Shown here: in pieces, positions 52,387 through 61,419 of the stretch | Position numbering within the stretch: position 1 is the first letter of the stretch | Layout: each line of letters starts with the position of its first letter | Program-made: the position numbers and the translations under genes | The notes under the pieces: model-generated | What the model saw: the letters and a program-made list of their open reading frames with translations, nothing else | Told to the model about the DNA's origin: nothing | Databases searched by the model: none | Source: an uncultured Corynebacterium sp. | GTDB taxonomy: Bacteria > Actinomycetota > Actinomycetes > Mycobacteriales > Mycobacteriaceae | Assembly: GCF_937999985.1 (NCBI RefSeq) | Contig: NZ_CALLDG010000052.1 | Location: 1 to 64,000 of the forward strand | Length of the DNA stretch: 64,000 nucleotides | Reading direction: 5' to 3'

Positions 52387-53553
52387 TTAGCGGAATGCGC
52401 CCTTGCCGGTGAGGGCCTGGCCGATGATCAGCTGGTGCATCTCGGCAGTGCCCTCGTAGGTCAGCACGGACTCTAGGTTGTTGGCGTGGCGCAGTGGCGA
52501 GTACTCCAGGGTGATGCCGGAAGCGCCCAGCAGGGTGCGGCACTCGCGGGCGATCTCCAGAGCCACGCGGGTGGAGTTCAGCTTGCCGACGGAGACCTGG
52601 TGCGGGGCGAGCTCGCCCTTGTCCTTCAGGCGGCCGAGCTGTAGGGCCAGCAGGACGGACTTGTTGAGCTCGACGGACATGTTGGCCAGCTTCGCCTGGG
52701 TGAGCTGGTAGCTGGACAGGGACTTGCCGAATACCTCGCGGGTCTCGGTGTACTCGATGGCGGTTTCCAAGCTGTCGCGGGCTGCACCCAGGGCACCCCA
52801 GATAATGCCGTAGCGGGCTTCGTTCAGGCAGGTCAGCGGGCCGCGGAGGGTGTCGATCTTCGGCAGGCGCTGGGAGTCCGGCACGCGGCAGTTGTCCAGC
52901 ACGATCTCGCCAGTGATGGAGGCGCGCAGCGAAAGCTTCTTGTGGATCTCCGGGGCAGTGAAGCCCTCCATGCCCTTTTCCAAGATGAAGCCGGCGAAGC
53001 CATCCTCGGTGCGAGCCCAGACGACGGCCACGTCGGCGACGGGGGAGTTGGTGATCCACATCTTGGTGCCGTTGAGGACCCACTCGTCGCCGTCGCGGGT
53101 TGCGCGCGTCTTCATAGACGCCGGGTCGGAGCCGGCATCGGGCTCCGTCAGGCCGAAGCAGCCCAGGTACTCACCGGCGGCCATCTTCGGCAGGTACTTT
53201 TCCTTCTGCTCCTCGGAGCCCCAGTGGTGGATGGCGAACATGGCCAGGGAGCCCTGGACGGAGACGAAGGAGCGCAGGCCGGAATCCACGGCCTCGATCT
53301 CCATGCAAGCCAGGCCGTAGGCGACGGCGGAGGCGCCGGGGCACTCGTAGCCTTCCAGGTGCATGCCCAGCGCGCCGAGCTGTCCGAACTGCGGGCCGAG
53401 CTCCTTGGCGGGCAGGGTGCCGTTTTCGAACCACTCCTGCACGTTGGGTTTGAGGGATTTGTTGGCGAAGTCCGCCATGGCTTCTTGCAGCATGCGCTCT
53501 TCGTCGGAGAGCAGGCTGTTGAAGGAGGTGAGGTCGAGCGGGGAAGAAGTCAT
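52387..53553 (-). CDS. gcdH: Glutaryl-CoA dehydrogenase-like acyl-CoA dehydrogenase
   Basis: This flavoenzyme of about 388 residues has the acyl-CoA dehydrogenase motif GLTEPDAGSDPASMKT, the FAD segment WITNSPVADVAVVW, and LTYEGTAEMHQLIIGQALTG, in which the glutamate is the catalytic base. This C-terminal signature is that of glutaryl-CoA dehydrogenase, which oxidises and decarboxylates glutaryl-CoA to crotonyl-CoA. The ATG at 53553 has AAGGAA 9 nt upstream; 53562 is a second candidate. A shared operator-like palindrome lies directly before it. Confidence 0.85.
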   Translation of the reverse strand: MTSSPLDLTSFNSLLSDEERMLQEAMADFANKSLKPNVQEWFENGTLPAKELGPQFGQLGALGMHLEGYECPGASAVAYGLACMEIEAVDSGLRSFVSVQGSLAMFAIHHWGSEEQKEKYLPKMAAGEYLGCFGLTEPDAGSDPASMKTRATRDGDEWVLNGTKMWITNSPVADVAVVWARTEDGFAGFILEKGMEGFTAPEIHKKLSLRASITGEIVLDNCRVPDSQRLPKIDTLRGPLTCLNEARYGIIWGALGAARDSLETAIEYTETREVFGKSLSSYQLTQAKLANMSVELNKSVLLALQLGRLKDKGELAPHQVSVGKLNSTRVALEIARECRTLLGASGITLEYSPLRHANNLESVLTYEGTAEMHQLIIGQALTGKGAFR

Positions 53554-53570
53554 GCCAGTCATTTCCTTAC

Positions 53571-53595
53571 GTATATAGGTATCTGTATACTGATT
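53571..53595. promoter_or_regulatory. Operator candidate between gcdH and iclR
   Basis: GTATATAGGTATCTGTATAC (53571-53590) is a 16/20 palindrome. The block ATATAGGTA-TCTGT and a following GATTTG recur upstream of dctP (58386-58408), suggesting one regulator, most simply the adjacent IclR protein. Confidence 0.6.
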
Positions 53596-53704
53596 TGCGT
53601 ACCAATGAGTGTAGGGGAAGTTGTTTCGTTCCGAAAGGCTTTTGTGAAAATTTCCTCTAACATCGTCGTAGTCAGCCGCCACCCCAAGCCGAAAGGAACC
53701 CCCA

Positions 53705-54478
53705 ATGCCCGACGCGCCCCACCCAGAGTCCGCGCCGCGGTTCCCCTTTCCCGTCGACCAGCAGCCCGGTAGATCCCACCACCGCACCGTCGACCGGATC
53801 GCGGACATCCTGGAGTTCGTGGCCCGCAACCCGCAGCCGCGCGGACTCACGGATATTTCCAAGGCCATCGGCGCGCCAGTAAGTTCCACCCAATCCCTGG
53901 TGAATGGCCTGGTCGCAGCCGGATACCTGGAAGAACGGGATAAAGCCTTCCGCCTGGGTCTCGCCCCGTACCTGCTGAGTACTCTCGCCGGTAGCCGCCC
54001 CGTGGATCAGGTCACCCACGAGATGCTGGAAGACGTGGTGGAAGAGACAGGCTATATCGCCGTGTTGGCGTCATTGGTAGGTGACAATGTCTACTACCTC
54101 GACTACGCGCTGTCGGACCCCGAGTTCGAGTACCTGGCGCAAAACCGGCTGCAGCGCCCGCCACTCGAGACATCGGCGGGATGGGCGATCCTCTCCGGGC
54201 TGGGGCACGAGCAGGTGTGGGGGATTCTGGCTGCTTCCGAGAGTTCGCAGGAGACCATCAATAAGTTCCAGCGCTGGTACCCAGACATGCGCGCGACCGG
54301 CGAATGCGTGGCCCCCGGCGTGGCTTTGAACGGCGCGGATGGTGTGGCCGTGCGCGTCGAGAGCCAGGGAGTGGCGGTGGCCTCGGTGTCCGTCATTGCC
54401 TCGACCGAGCAGATCGCGCGCGACGCGGATCGGATTATTGAGGTTTTAAGACGCCACAGCGCCCGCTGGAACCGTTAG
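53705..54478 (+). CDS. IclR-family transcriptional regulator
   Basis: This 257-residue regulator has an N-terminal winged helix (about 22-80: RIADILEFVARNP, ISKAIGAPVSSTQSLVNGLVAAGYLE) and a C-terminal IclR effector domain with YPDMRATGECVAPGVALNGADGVAVRV. AAAGGA precedes the ATG. It is divergent from gcdH; a palindrome in the gap has a relative at dctP, so the dehydrogenase/CoA-transferase pair and the TRAP transporter are likely its targets. Confidence 0.88.
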   Translation: MPDAPHPESAPRFPFPVDQQPGRSHHRTVDRIADILEFVARNPQPRGLTDISKAIGAPVSSTQSLVNGLVAAGYLEERDKAFRLGLAPYLLSTLAGSRPVDQVTHEMLEDVVEETGYIAVLASLVGDNVYYLDYALSDPEFEYLAQNRLQRPPLETSAGWAILSGLGHEQVWGILAASESSQETINKFQRWYPDMRATGECVAPGVALNGADGVAVRVESQGVAVASVSVIASTEQIARDADRIIEVLRRHSARWNR

Positions 54479-54482
54479 CAGC

Positions 54483-55133
54483 TCAAGCTGAGTTCGTCGT
54501 TGAAGAAGTGGCGGTGATTCGCCAGTCCTCTCCCTGGGGGAGGGCGTGCAAGATGGTTTCAAAGGCGCTGGAGATTAGTGCGGGGCGAAAGCTTTCCGCA
54601 TAGTATGCCTCCTTGGAAACCTCTTTTCCACCGGAGAATGCGGTGATCTTCCCTCGTTGCTTCATGTGATGACGAGAGATGGTCTGTTCGAGCGATTTGA
54701 CGGAGCTGGCCCAAGGTTCGTCCTGTTCATATGCGTTGACGCTTCGCTCGCAAGCGGAGGAAGTCTCGATGCTGGGAATTGGGGGCACGCCGAAGTCGGA
54801 AATCGCGCTCATACTGATGGAGTGGAGAGCTGAGAGCGCGGAACTTGGCAATGCGGAGTCCCACACGGCAAATAACGGGCGAAGAGGGAAGCGATCCTCT
54901 TTCGATCGCACGGTTAAGTGTGCGCGAATAGTCTGCAGATCTTCAATAGTGTCGTGGGTAGCATCATTAATTTCCCAAAGGCTAAGAGGGATTACCTTTC
55001 CGTCGGAATCGCCGGTGTAGGAAAAACCCAGGGATAATTCGGCCCAGCGAAACCGGTCGAAAAAGAGGTCGGGATCCACCTTCTCTTCGGTGAAGGTGGA
55101 TGCTTGCAGGACAACGTAGCGATCCTTGTACAT
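54483..55133 (-). CDS. Uncharacterised protein, low-GC orphan
   Basis: This 216-residue soluble protein has no recognised domain, signal or membrane helix. Its GC content (near 50% by eye) is clearly below the neighbours, suggesting recent acquisition. TAGCGT lies exactly 7 nt before the ATG, which supports expression from a leaderless mRNA. It separates the iclR/gcdH pair from the TRAP genes and ends 4 bp from the iclR stop. Confidence 0.6.
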   Translation of the reverse strand: MYKDRYVVLQASTFTEEKVDPDLFFDRFRWAELSLGFSYTGDSDGKVIPLSLWEINDATHDTIEDLQTIRAHLTVRSKEDRFPLRPLFAVWDSALPSSALSALHSISMSAISDFGVPPIPSIETSSACERSVNAYEQDEPWASSVKSLEQTISRHHMKQRGKITAFSGGKEVSKEAYYAESFRPALISSAFETILHALPQGEDWRITATSSTTNSA

Positions 55134-55237
55134 GGACTAAACGCTAATGGATGCTCTGCAGCTTAAACAGGTTTTGAGCACTATGCGTTCTCTAGTGTTT
55201 TAGAAAGGAACCCCATACCCGACGGGCACGCGCCAGC

Positions 55238-56524
55238 CTAAGCGGCCAACTCCGGCACCCACAGCACCAGCTCGGGCCACAGCAGGAAGGCCAGGGCGAT
55301 AACCAGCATGATCACGACATAGGGGAATGCTCCCTTGAACACGATCATCGGGTTGATGCGCACGGCCTTGGAGACGACGAACACGTTCAGGCCCATGGGC
55401 GGGGTGACCATGCCGGTCTCCGCCAGCAGGACGATGAAGATGCCGAACCAGACGGGGTCGTAACCCAGCGCTTCGACGATGGGCAGGGTCACCGGCACGG
55501 TCAGGGCGATGATGGCGATCTGATCCATGAAGAAACCCAGGATCAGGTACACCGCGCCGATCAGAGCCATGATTACCAGCGGGTGCAGGGAGGACTCGCC
55601 GATGGCGCTGACCAGCTTCGGGGTGACGCGCGTTTCGGTGAGGAAGTGCCCCAGTACGTGCGCGGACATGATGATGGCGAAGATCATGCCGGTGGTCTTC
55701 ACCGTCTCCAGAACAGTTTCGCCGAACTTCTTGGTATCCCAGCGACCCTTCGCGATCACCAGAATCAGCGCGGCCAGCACGCCCAGGGCGGCGGCCTCCG
55801 TAGGCGTGGCGATACCGGTGAAGATGGAGCCGACCACGGCCAGGAAGATCAGCAGCAGTGGGGAAGACTTCAGCAGCTGCAGGCCCTTCTCTGAAAGGGG
55901 AACCGGCTCGCCCTGCGGGGCACGGGAGCGGTCCTTCAGGAAGCTGATGTACATCACCAGCACCAGACCCATAGCGACAACCAGGCCGGGGAAGAAGCCC
56001 GCGACCAGCACGTCGCCCACGGGAGCCTCCGCGGTGATCGCGTAGAAGACCAAGATGATCGACGGTGGGATCATCGCCGCCAGCGTGCCGACCACTGCCA
56101 CCAGGCCGGTGGCGGTGCCCTTGTGGTAGCCCTCCTCGATCATGCGGGTAGAGGAGGTCTGCGCCAACGTGGCCGCGGCAGCGGTGGACGATCCCGAGAC
56201 GGCCGCGAACGCGGTGCCTGCGCCGATGGAAGCGATGGCGGTACCTCCGGGGATGCGGCCGACGAGCGCCTTGGCGGCGTCAAAAACAGAATCCAAAAGA
56301 CCAGACATCAGCATCAGCTGCGCCATCAGGATGAACAGCGGCACGGCGGACAAAGAGTTGGAACGCACGGCGGCGAACGGCGAGGTCTCCATGGTGGCGA
56401 TGGCCAGCTCGACCCCGCCGAGGGCGATCAGGCCGACCGTGGCCGTGCCGAAGATGGCGAAGCTGACGGGGACGCGCAGGATAATCAGCGCGACCAGCAG
56501 CACAACGACAGTAAGCGCAAGCAT
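55238..56524 (-). CDS. dctM: TRAP transporter large permease DctM
   Basis: This 428-residue membrane protein has about 12 hydrophobic helices and the DctM features GMVTPPMGLNVFVVS and GIATPTEAAALGVLAA. It forms the transport channel, using a sodium gradient to import organic acids delivered by the binding protein. It starts 3 bp after the dctQ stop, so they are coupled. Confidence 0.92.
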   Translation of the reverse strand: MLALTVVVLLVALIILRVPVSFAIFGTATVGLIALGGVELAIATMETSPFAAVRSNSLSAVPLFILMAQLMLMSGLLDSVFDAAKALVGRIPGGTAIASIGAGTAFAAVSGSSTAAAATLAQTSSTRMIEEGYHKGTATGLVAVVGTLAAMIPPSIILVFYAITAEAPVGDVLVAGFFPGLVVAMGLVLVMYISFLKDRSRAPQGEPVPLSEKGLQLLKSSPLLLIFLAVVGSIFTGIATPTEAAALGVLAALILVIAKGRWDTKKFGETVLETVKTTGMIFAIIMSAHVLGHFLTETRVTPKLVSAIGESSLHPLVIMALIGAVYLILGFFMDQIAIIALTVPVTLPIVEALGYDPVWFGIFIVLLAETGMVTPPMGLNVFVVSKAVRINPMIVFKGAFPYVVIMLVIALAFLLWPELVLWVPELAA

Positions 56525-56527
56525 GGT

Positions 56528-57145
56528 TTAAACCTCTTCCTCGCCGGGGTCGTAGTCGGTATAGGGGCGATCCCACGGGGTGATCAGTTCCCGCACAAAA
56601 TCCAGCGCGGCGACGAAGGCGCACAGGGCGGCGGCGATGGGCACGATCACGCGGTAGGTCCAGTCGGGAGTGGCTAGGTCAGCCATGCCGGGCAGGGTGG
56701 CGTGGCCCAGCGAGAACGCCATGTACGTCTGGTTCCATCCGCCGATGAAGACGAAGATCATGGTGATCACCACGGCTAGGTGGATTAACAACAGGATGGT
56801 CTTCTGCACTTTGGGCGCGAACTTGCTGAACAACGACTCCACTGCGATGTGCGTGCCCGTGCGGTACGTGGTGACCAGCCCGAAGAACGCGGTGATCGGC
56901 AATAGGTAGCGCTCGGTGACGGAGATGTTCCAGCCCAGGGGAGCGCCGAAGAACTCGCGCGCTACGATCTCCGCCAATGTGACCAGCGCCAGCCCGAGGA
57001 TGGCCGCGCCGGCGATCCAGGCGCACACCGCGGAGACGGTGTTCTGGATCTTGTCGAAGCCGGGGTGGTCCTCGGTGTGGTAGCCGTATGTGCTGCGTTC
57101 GGCGGTGCCGTGGTGGCCCGGGTGGACGAAGTTGCTGCTGGTCAT
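56528..57145 (-). CDS. dctQ: TRAP transporter small permease DctQ
   Basis: This 205-residue protein has four membrane helices; VTLAEIVAREFFGAPLGWN and GLVTTYRTGTHIAVE are typical DctQ segments. It works with DctM as the membrane component. The ATG at 57145 has AAAGGAG upstream and overlaps the dctP stop by 4 bp; a longer frame to 57322 is antisense-like noise over dctP. Confidence 0.9.
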   Translation of the reverse strand: MTSSNFVHPGHHGTAERSTYGYHTEDHPGFDKIQNTVSAVCAWIAGAAILGLALVTLAEIVAREFFGAPLGWNISVTERYLLPITAFFGLVTTYRTGTHIAVESLFSKFAPKVQKTILLLIHLAVVITMIFVFIGGWNQTYMAFSLGHATLPGMADLATPDWTYRVIVPIAAALCAFVAALDFVRELITPWDRPYTDYDPGEEEV

Positions 57146-58347
57146 GACTGCTGCTCCTTTGCTTCGGCTCGGGTCTTCGGGTCGGTGACGCCCGCACCCG
57201 CGCGATCCGCATGGCGCTTCAGTGCGTCCTCGAAGTCGTCCACGACCCGCTGGGCGGGGTGCCCCTTGGATTCGGCGACTTCGATCCACTTGTTTAGTAC
57301 GGGCTGGGAGATGTTCTCCCACTCTTTGGCCGTTTCGCCGTCGGTGACGTCGTAGAAGCGCACGCCGGCATCCTTCATCTTTTGCACTGAGTCTTCGCGA
57401 GCTGCGTTGAGCTCTTCGCAGACGGACTGCTGGGACTTGTCCGCCGCATCGGTCAGCGCCTTCTTCTGCTGGTCGTTCAGCCGGTCCCAGGTATCCAAGT
57501 TGATCCCGTAGAAAAAGGTGAAGTTGCCCTGCTGGGCGCCGTAGGTGCTTGCGTGGACCACGTCCTCCAGCCCGTAGGGGGTGATGGAGATCGGGCTGGC
57601 GAGCGTGCCTTCGACGGTGCCGCGAGACATTGCCTCGTACATATCGCCGATGGGCATGCTCACGCCGGCGGCGCCGATCTCGTCGATCACGCGGTCCAGG
57701 GCTCCGCCGGTGGAGCGGAGCACTGCGCCTTGGAAGCTGTTCGGATGCGAGGGGTCCTGGCCGGCCGTCATGGCCTCGTAGCCGGGGATGGAGCCGGTCC
57801 AGAGCGGCATGAATTTCATGGGCTTGAGCTCTTCTTCATAGAGGACGCCCCCTGGCTTCACCAGGTCGCGCAGTGCATAGGCGGTCACGCATGCATCGGA
57901 GCTGAACCCCGGGAGGTCGCCCACGCTGCTGAGTGGGAAGCTGGAGCTGACGTAGGAGGGGGAGATGACCGCCATGTCGACTACGCCGCTGCGCACGACG
58001 GAGGGGATGTCGGCCTGCTTGCCCATCTGCCCGGAGGCGTAGTACTCGACGTCAACGGAGGAGTCTTTTTCCAGCTGGTCGAGGAAGGGCTGAGTGCCGC
58101 CAGTACCGACGGGGTGGGTGAGCGAGTAACTGTCAGCCATTTTTAGCTCCGCGGTGCTGCCGGGGGCGTAAGGTTCAGCGGAGGAGTTGGAGCAGGCGGT
58201 GAGCGCGCCGGGCAGGGCGGCCGTCACGGCGACTGCCGTGATGGCAGAGGCGACCCGGCAGGTGGGGCGGGTGCGGCGGCTTCGCGGCGTGCTGTGGTGT
58301 GGCGTGCTGTGGTGCGGGGGCGCTTTCTTTTTGTGGAGTCGGAGCAT
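57142..58347 (-). CDS. dctP: TRAP transporter substrate-binding lipoprotein DctP
   Basis: This 401-residue protein has a basic N-terminal extension with a duplicated HHSTP, then a signal peptide ending in the lipobox LTAC, so it is a lipoprotein rather than a free periplasmic protein, as expected for a Gram-positive. The mature part carries the DctP motifs EYYASGQMGKQADI and PISITPYGLEDVV; the substrate-carboxylate arginine would lie in VLRSTGG near residue 222. GAAGGGA precedes the ATG. Location beside the gcdH/CoA-transferase genes suggests glutarate or a related dicarboxylate. Confidence 0.88.
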   Translation of the reverse strand: MLRLHKKKAPPHHSTPHHSTPRSRRTRPTCRVASAITAVAVTAALPGALTACSNSSAEPYAPGSTAELKMADSYSLTHPVGTGGTQPFLDQLEKDSSVDVEYYASGQMGKQADIPSVVRSGVVDMAVISPSYVSSSFPLSSVGDLPGFSSDACVTAYALRDLVKPGGVLYEEELKPMKFMPLWTGSIPGYEAMTAGQDPSHPNSFQGAVLRSTGGALDRVIDEIGAAGVSMPIGDMYEAMSRGTVEGTLASPISITPYGLEDVVHASTYGAQQGNFTFFYGINLDTWDRLNDQQKKALTDAADKSQQSVCEELNAAREDSVQKMKDAGVRFYDVTDGETAKEWENISQPVLNKWIEVAESKGHPAQRVVDDFEDALKRHADRAGAGVTDPKTRAEAKEQQS

Positions 58348-58380
58348 GGTCCCTTCACCCTCTCGTTACGGATACTTGTT

Positions 58381-58409
58381 ACAGATATAGGTAATCTGTT
58401 CCCGATTTG
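58381..58409. promoter_or_regulatory. Operator candidate upstream of dctP
   Basis: ACAGATATAGGTAATCTGT (58381-58399) has perfect 6-bp arms and is followed by GATTTG. With one-base gaps it aligns to the gcdH-iclR operator at 53571-53595. It lies 34-53 bp before the dctP start codon. Confidence 0.6.
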
Positions 58410-58513
58410 GATAAGTTTCATCTAACCTCCAAAGTGTGCGAAAGGCGATCGTTTTCGTCGAGAAAAGTAGATCGGGGGTGAACTTGTGGGGTAAATCACA
58501 CTCATATACGTAA

Positions 58514-58534
58514 ATTGAGCGGAATAGACTCAAG
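58514..58534 (+). promoter_or_regulatory. HspR site 1 of clpB
   Basis: ATTGAGC-N7-ACTCAAG matches the right half of HAIR perfectly and the left half at 5 of 7 positions. Confidence 0.6.
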
Positions 58535-58543
58535 GCTGTGGTG

Positions 58544-58564
58544 GTTGAGTCAGGTGTACTCAAG
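58544..58564 (+). promoter_or_regulatory. HspR site 2 of clpB
   Basis: GTTGAGT-N7-ACTCAAG differs by one base from CTTGAGT-N7-ACTCAAG. It lies exactly 30 bp after site 1, i.e. on nearly the same helix face. Confidence 0.85.
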
Positions 58565-58621
58565 TAAAGTCGGGAGCGTGCAATCGCGACCGGCATGAAG
58601 CCGTAGGAGGTAGATGTAGAA

Positions 58622-61243
58622 ATGACGAGCTTCAACCCCACCACAATGACCCAGTCTGCAATGCAGGCTGCACTCCAGGATGCCTCCGCCAAGGGCAACC
58701 CGGACATTCGACCGGCGCACCTGCTCGTTGCGCTGCTGGAGCAGGAAGATTCCATCGCCCTGCCAGTGCTGCAGGCCGCAGGCGTGGAGCCGCAGACAAT
58801 CTCGGTGAAGGCTAAGAACCTGGTCGCCGGATACCCGCAGGCCACCGGTAGCGAGATGGCAAACCCGCAGTTTAACCGTGACGCGCTGAACGCGCTGACC
58901 GCTGCCCAGGAGCTGGCGGAGCAGCTGGGCGATACTTATGTTTCCACCGAGGTCCTGCTGGCCGGTATTGCCAAGGGTAACTCCGACGCAGCCAAGGTGA
59001 TGCACGACGCAGGGGCCACCTTCGAAGCTATCCGCGGCGCTTTCGAATCTGTTCGCGGCAACCGAAAGGTCACCACCGAGGAGCCGGAAGGCCAGTTCCA
59101 GGCGCTGGAGAAGTACTCCACCGACCTGACCGCACGCGCCCGCGAAGGCAAGATCGACCCCGTGATCGGACGTGACCAGGAGATCCGGCGAGTCGTCCAG
59201 GTGCTTTCCCGTCGCACGAAGAACAACCCTGTGCTCATTGGCGAGCCTGGCGTCGGTAAAACCGCAATCGTCGAAGGCCTGGCGCGCCGCATCGTCGCCG
59301 GCGATGTGCCCGAGTCCCTGCGCGGCAAGAAGCTAATCAGCCTGGACCTGGGCTCCATGGTCGCCGGCGCGAAATACCGCGGCGAATTCGAGGAGCGGCT
59401 GAAGGCTGTGCTGGACGAGATTAAGGAGGCCGAGGGCGAGGTCATCACCTTCATCGACGAGCTGCACACCATTGTCGGTGCTGGTGCGGGCGGCGATTCC
59501 GCCATGGACGCCGGCAATATGATCAAGCCGCTGCTGGCTCGCGGTGAACTGCGACTGGTCGGTGCGACCACTCTGGACGAGTACCGCAAGTACATCGAAA
59601 AGGATGCCGCGCTGGAGCGCCGCTTCCAGCAGGTTTATGTCGGCGAGCCGACGGCGGAGGACACCATCGGTATTCTGCGTGGCTTGAAGGAGCGCTATGA
59701 GGTGCACCACGGCGTGCGCATCCAGGACTCCGCGCTGGTGGCGGCCGCGACCCTGTCGGACCGCTACATCACCAGCCGCTTCCTGCCGGATAAGGCCATC
59801 GACCTGGTGGACGAGGCTGCTTCCCGTCTGCGCATGGAGATCGACTCGCGACCCGAGGAGATCGACAATGTGGAGCGCGTGGTCCGCCGCCTCGAGATTG
59901 AAGAGATGGCGCTAGAGAAGGAGACCGACGCTGCCTCGAAGGACCGTCTCGAGCGCCTGCGCAGCGAGCTGGCCGACGAGAAGGAAAAGCTGGCCGGCCT
60001 GACCGCCCGCTGGGAAAACGAAAAGGGCAGTATAGACAGCCTGCGCGAGCTGAAGGAAGAGCTGGATAACCTGCGCCGTGAGTCCGAAATCGCCGAGCGC
60101 GAGGGTGACTTCGCAAAGGTTGCCGAGCTGCGTTACGGGCATATCCCGGACGTGGAGAAGAAGCTGGCCGAGGCTGAGAAGACCGTGGCCGAGCAGCAGG
60201 AAGGCATGATGCTGACAGAGGAGGTCACGCCGGATACTATCGCCGACGTGGTTTCCGCCTGGACCGGCGTGCCCGCGGGCAAGATGCTGCAGGGCGAGAC
60301 CGAGAAGCTGCTCAACATGGAGCTCGTGCTGGGCGGCCGCGTGGTTGGCCAGCATCGTGCGGTCGATGCCGTGTCTGATGCGGTGCGCCGTGCGCGCGCC
60401 GGCGTGGCGGACCCGAACCGCCCGACTGGTTCCTTCCTGTTCCTAGGTCCGACGGGTGTGGGTAAGACGGAGCTGGCGAAGGCTCTGGCCGACTTCCTGT
60501 TCGACGACGAGACCGCCATGGTGCGCATCGACATGTCGGAGTATGGCGAGAAGCACTCCGTCGCCCGCCTGGTCGGTGCCCCTCCGGGATACGTCGGTTA
60601 CGACGCCGGTGGCCAGCTGACCGAGGCTGTGCGGCGCCGCCCCTACACGGTGGTGCTGTTCGATGAGGTGGAGAAGGCGCACCCGGACGTGTTCGACGTG
60701 CTGCTGCAGGTGCTGGACGAAGGTCGCCTGACCGATGGCCAGGGCCGGACCGTGGACTTTCGCAACACGATCCTGATCCTGACCTCTAACCTCGGCGCCG
60801 GCGGCACGGACGAGGAGGTCATGGAGGCCGTGAAGCGCGCCTTCAAGCCGGAGTTCATTAACCGACTCGACGACGTGCTGATCTTCGACCCGCTGTCTGC
60901 CGAGCAGCTGAAGTCCATCGTGTCTATCCAGGTGGGCGATCTGGCAGAGCGTCTTGCGGCCCGTCGTTTGGTTCTGGATGTTACTGATGACGCCCAGTCG
61001 TGGCTGGCCGAGCACGGCTACGATCCTGCCTACGGCGCCCGGCCGCTACGCCGCCTGATCCAGAAGGCGATCGGCGACCAGCTGGCCAAGAAGCTGCTGG
61101 CCGGTGAGGTGCGCGATGGTGACACGGTGCGCGTGGACATTGACCGCAGTGGCGATGCCGGTGCTGGCGCTGACAGTGCTGGCGTGGCTGATGCTCCGGG
61201 ACTGGTCATTACGTCGCTCGGCGCCGTTGAAGACGAGGGCTAA
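58622..61243 (+). CDS. clpB: Disaggregase ClpB (Hsp100)
   Basis: This 873-residue hexameric AAA+ protein dissolves aggregates together with DnaK. It has an N-domain (1-145), a first AAA module with Walker [10 protein letters not shown] near 205, a coiled-coil middle domain (about 405-525, Glu/Lys-rich) and a second AAA module with GPTGVGKTE near 617. The C-terminal domain has an Ala/Gly/Asp-rich tail. AGGAGG precedes the ATG by 11 nt. Two HspR sites stand upstream. Confidence 0.97.
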   Translation: MTSFNPTTMTQSAMQAALQDASAKGNPDIRPAHLLVALLEQEDSIALPVLQAAGVEPQTISVKAKNLVAGYPQATGSEMANPQFNRDALNALTAAQELAEQLGDTYVSTEVLLAGIAKGNSDAAKVMHDAGATFEAIRGAFESVRGNRKVTTEEPEGQFQALEKYSTDLTARAREGKIDPVIGRDQEIRRVVQVLSRRTKNNPVLIGEPGVGKTAIVEGLARRIVAGDVPESLRGKKLISLDLGSMVAGAKYRGEFEERLKAVLDEIKEAEGEVITFIDELHTIVGAGAGGDSAMDAGNMIKPLLARGELRLVGATTLDEYRKYIEKDAALERRFQQVYVGEPTAEDTIGILRGLKERYEVHHGVRIQDSALVAAATLSDRYITSRFLPDKAIDLVDEAASRLRMEIDSRPEEIDNVERVVRRLEIEEMALEKETDAASKDRLERLRSELADEKEKLAGLTARWENEKGSIDSLRELKEELDNLRRESEIAEREGDFAKVAELRYGHIPDVEKKLAEAEKTVAEQQEGMMLTEEVTPDTIADVVSAWTGVPAGKMLQGETEKLLNMELVLGGRVVGQHRAVDAVSDAVRRARAGVADPNRPTGSFLFLGPTGVGKTELAKALADFLFDDETAMVRIDMSEYGEKHSVARLVGAPPGYVGYDAGGQLTEAVRRRPYTVVLFDEVEKAHPDVFDVLLQVLDEGRLTDGQGRTVDFRNTILILTSNLGAGGTDEEVMEAVKRAFKPEFINRLDDVLIFDPLSAEQLKSIVSIQVGDLAERLAARRLVLDVTDDAQSWLAEHGYDPAYGARPLRRLIQKAIGDQLAKKLLAGEVRDGDTVRVDIDRSGDAGAGADSAGVADAPGLVITSLGAVEDEG

Positions 61244-61331
61244 TACCTGACGCTTTTGGCAGCCCAAAGCTACTCCGAGCGTCTGGTTTGTTTTGAGTGA
61301 GGTTGGCAAACGTTTGGTTGTAAAACTAGAG

Positions 61332-61347
61332 TGTGAGGCACGCCACA
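61332..61347. promoter_or_regulatory. GlxR (CRP-type) site candidate upstream of ald
   Basis: TGTGAGGCACGCCACA has one mismatch to TGTGA-N6-TCACA, the GlxR consensus. In C. glutamicum the acetaldehyde dehydrogenase gene is a known GlxR/RamA/RamB target. Confidence 0.5.
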
Positions 61348-61419
61348 AGGCGACCGGGGTGGCGAGCTGAGCGTGGCCGCCCCTGGGCACACCCGACCTC
61401 TACTCAAAGGAGTACTCAT

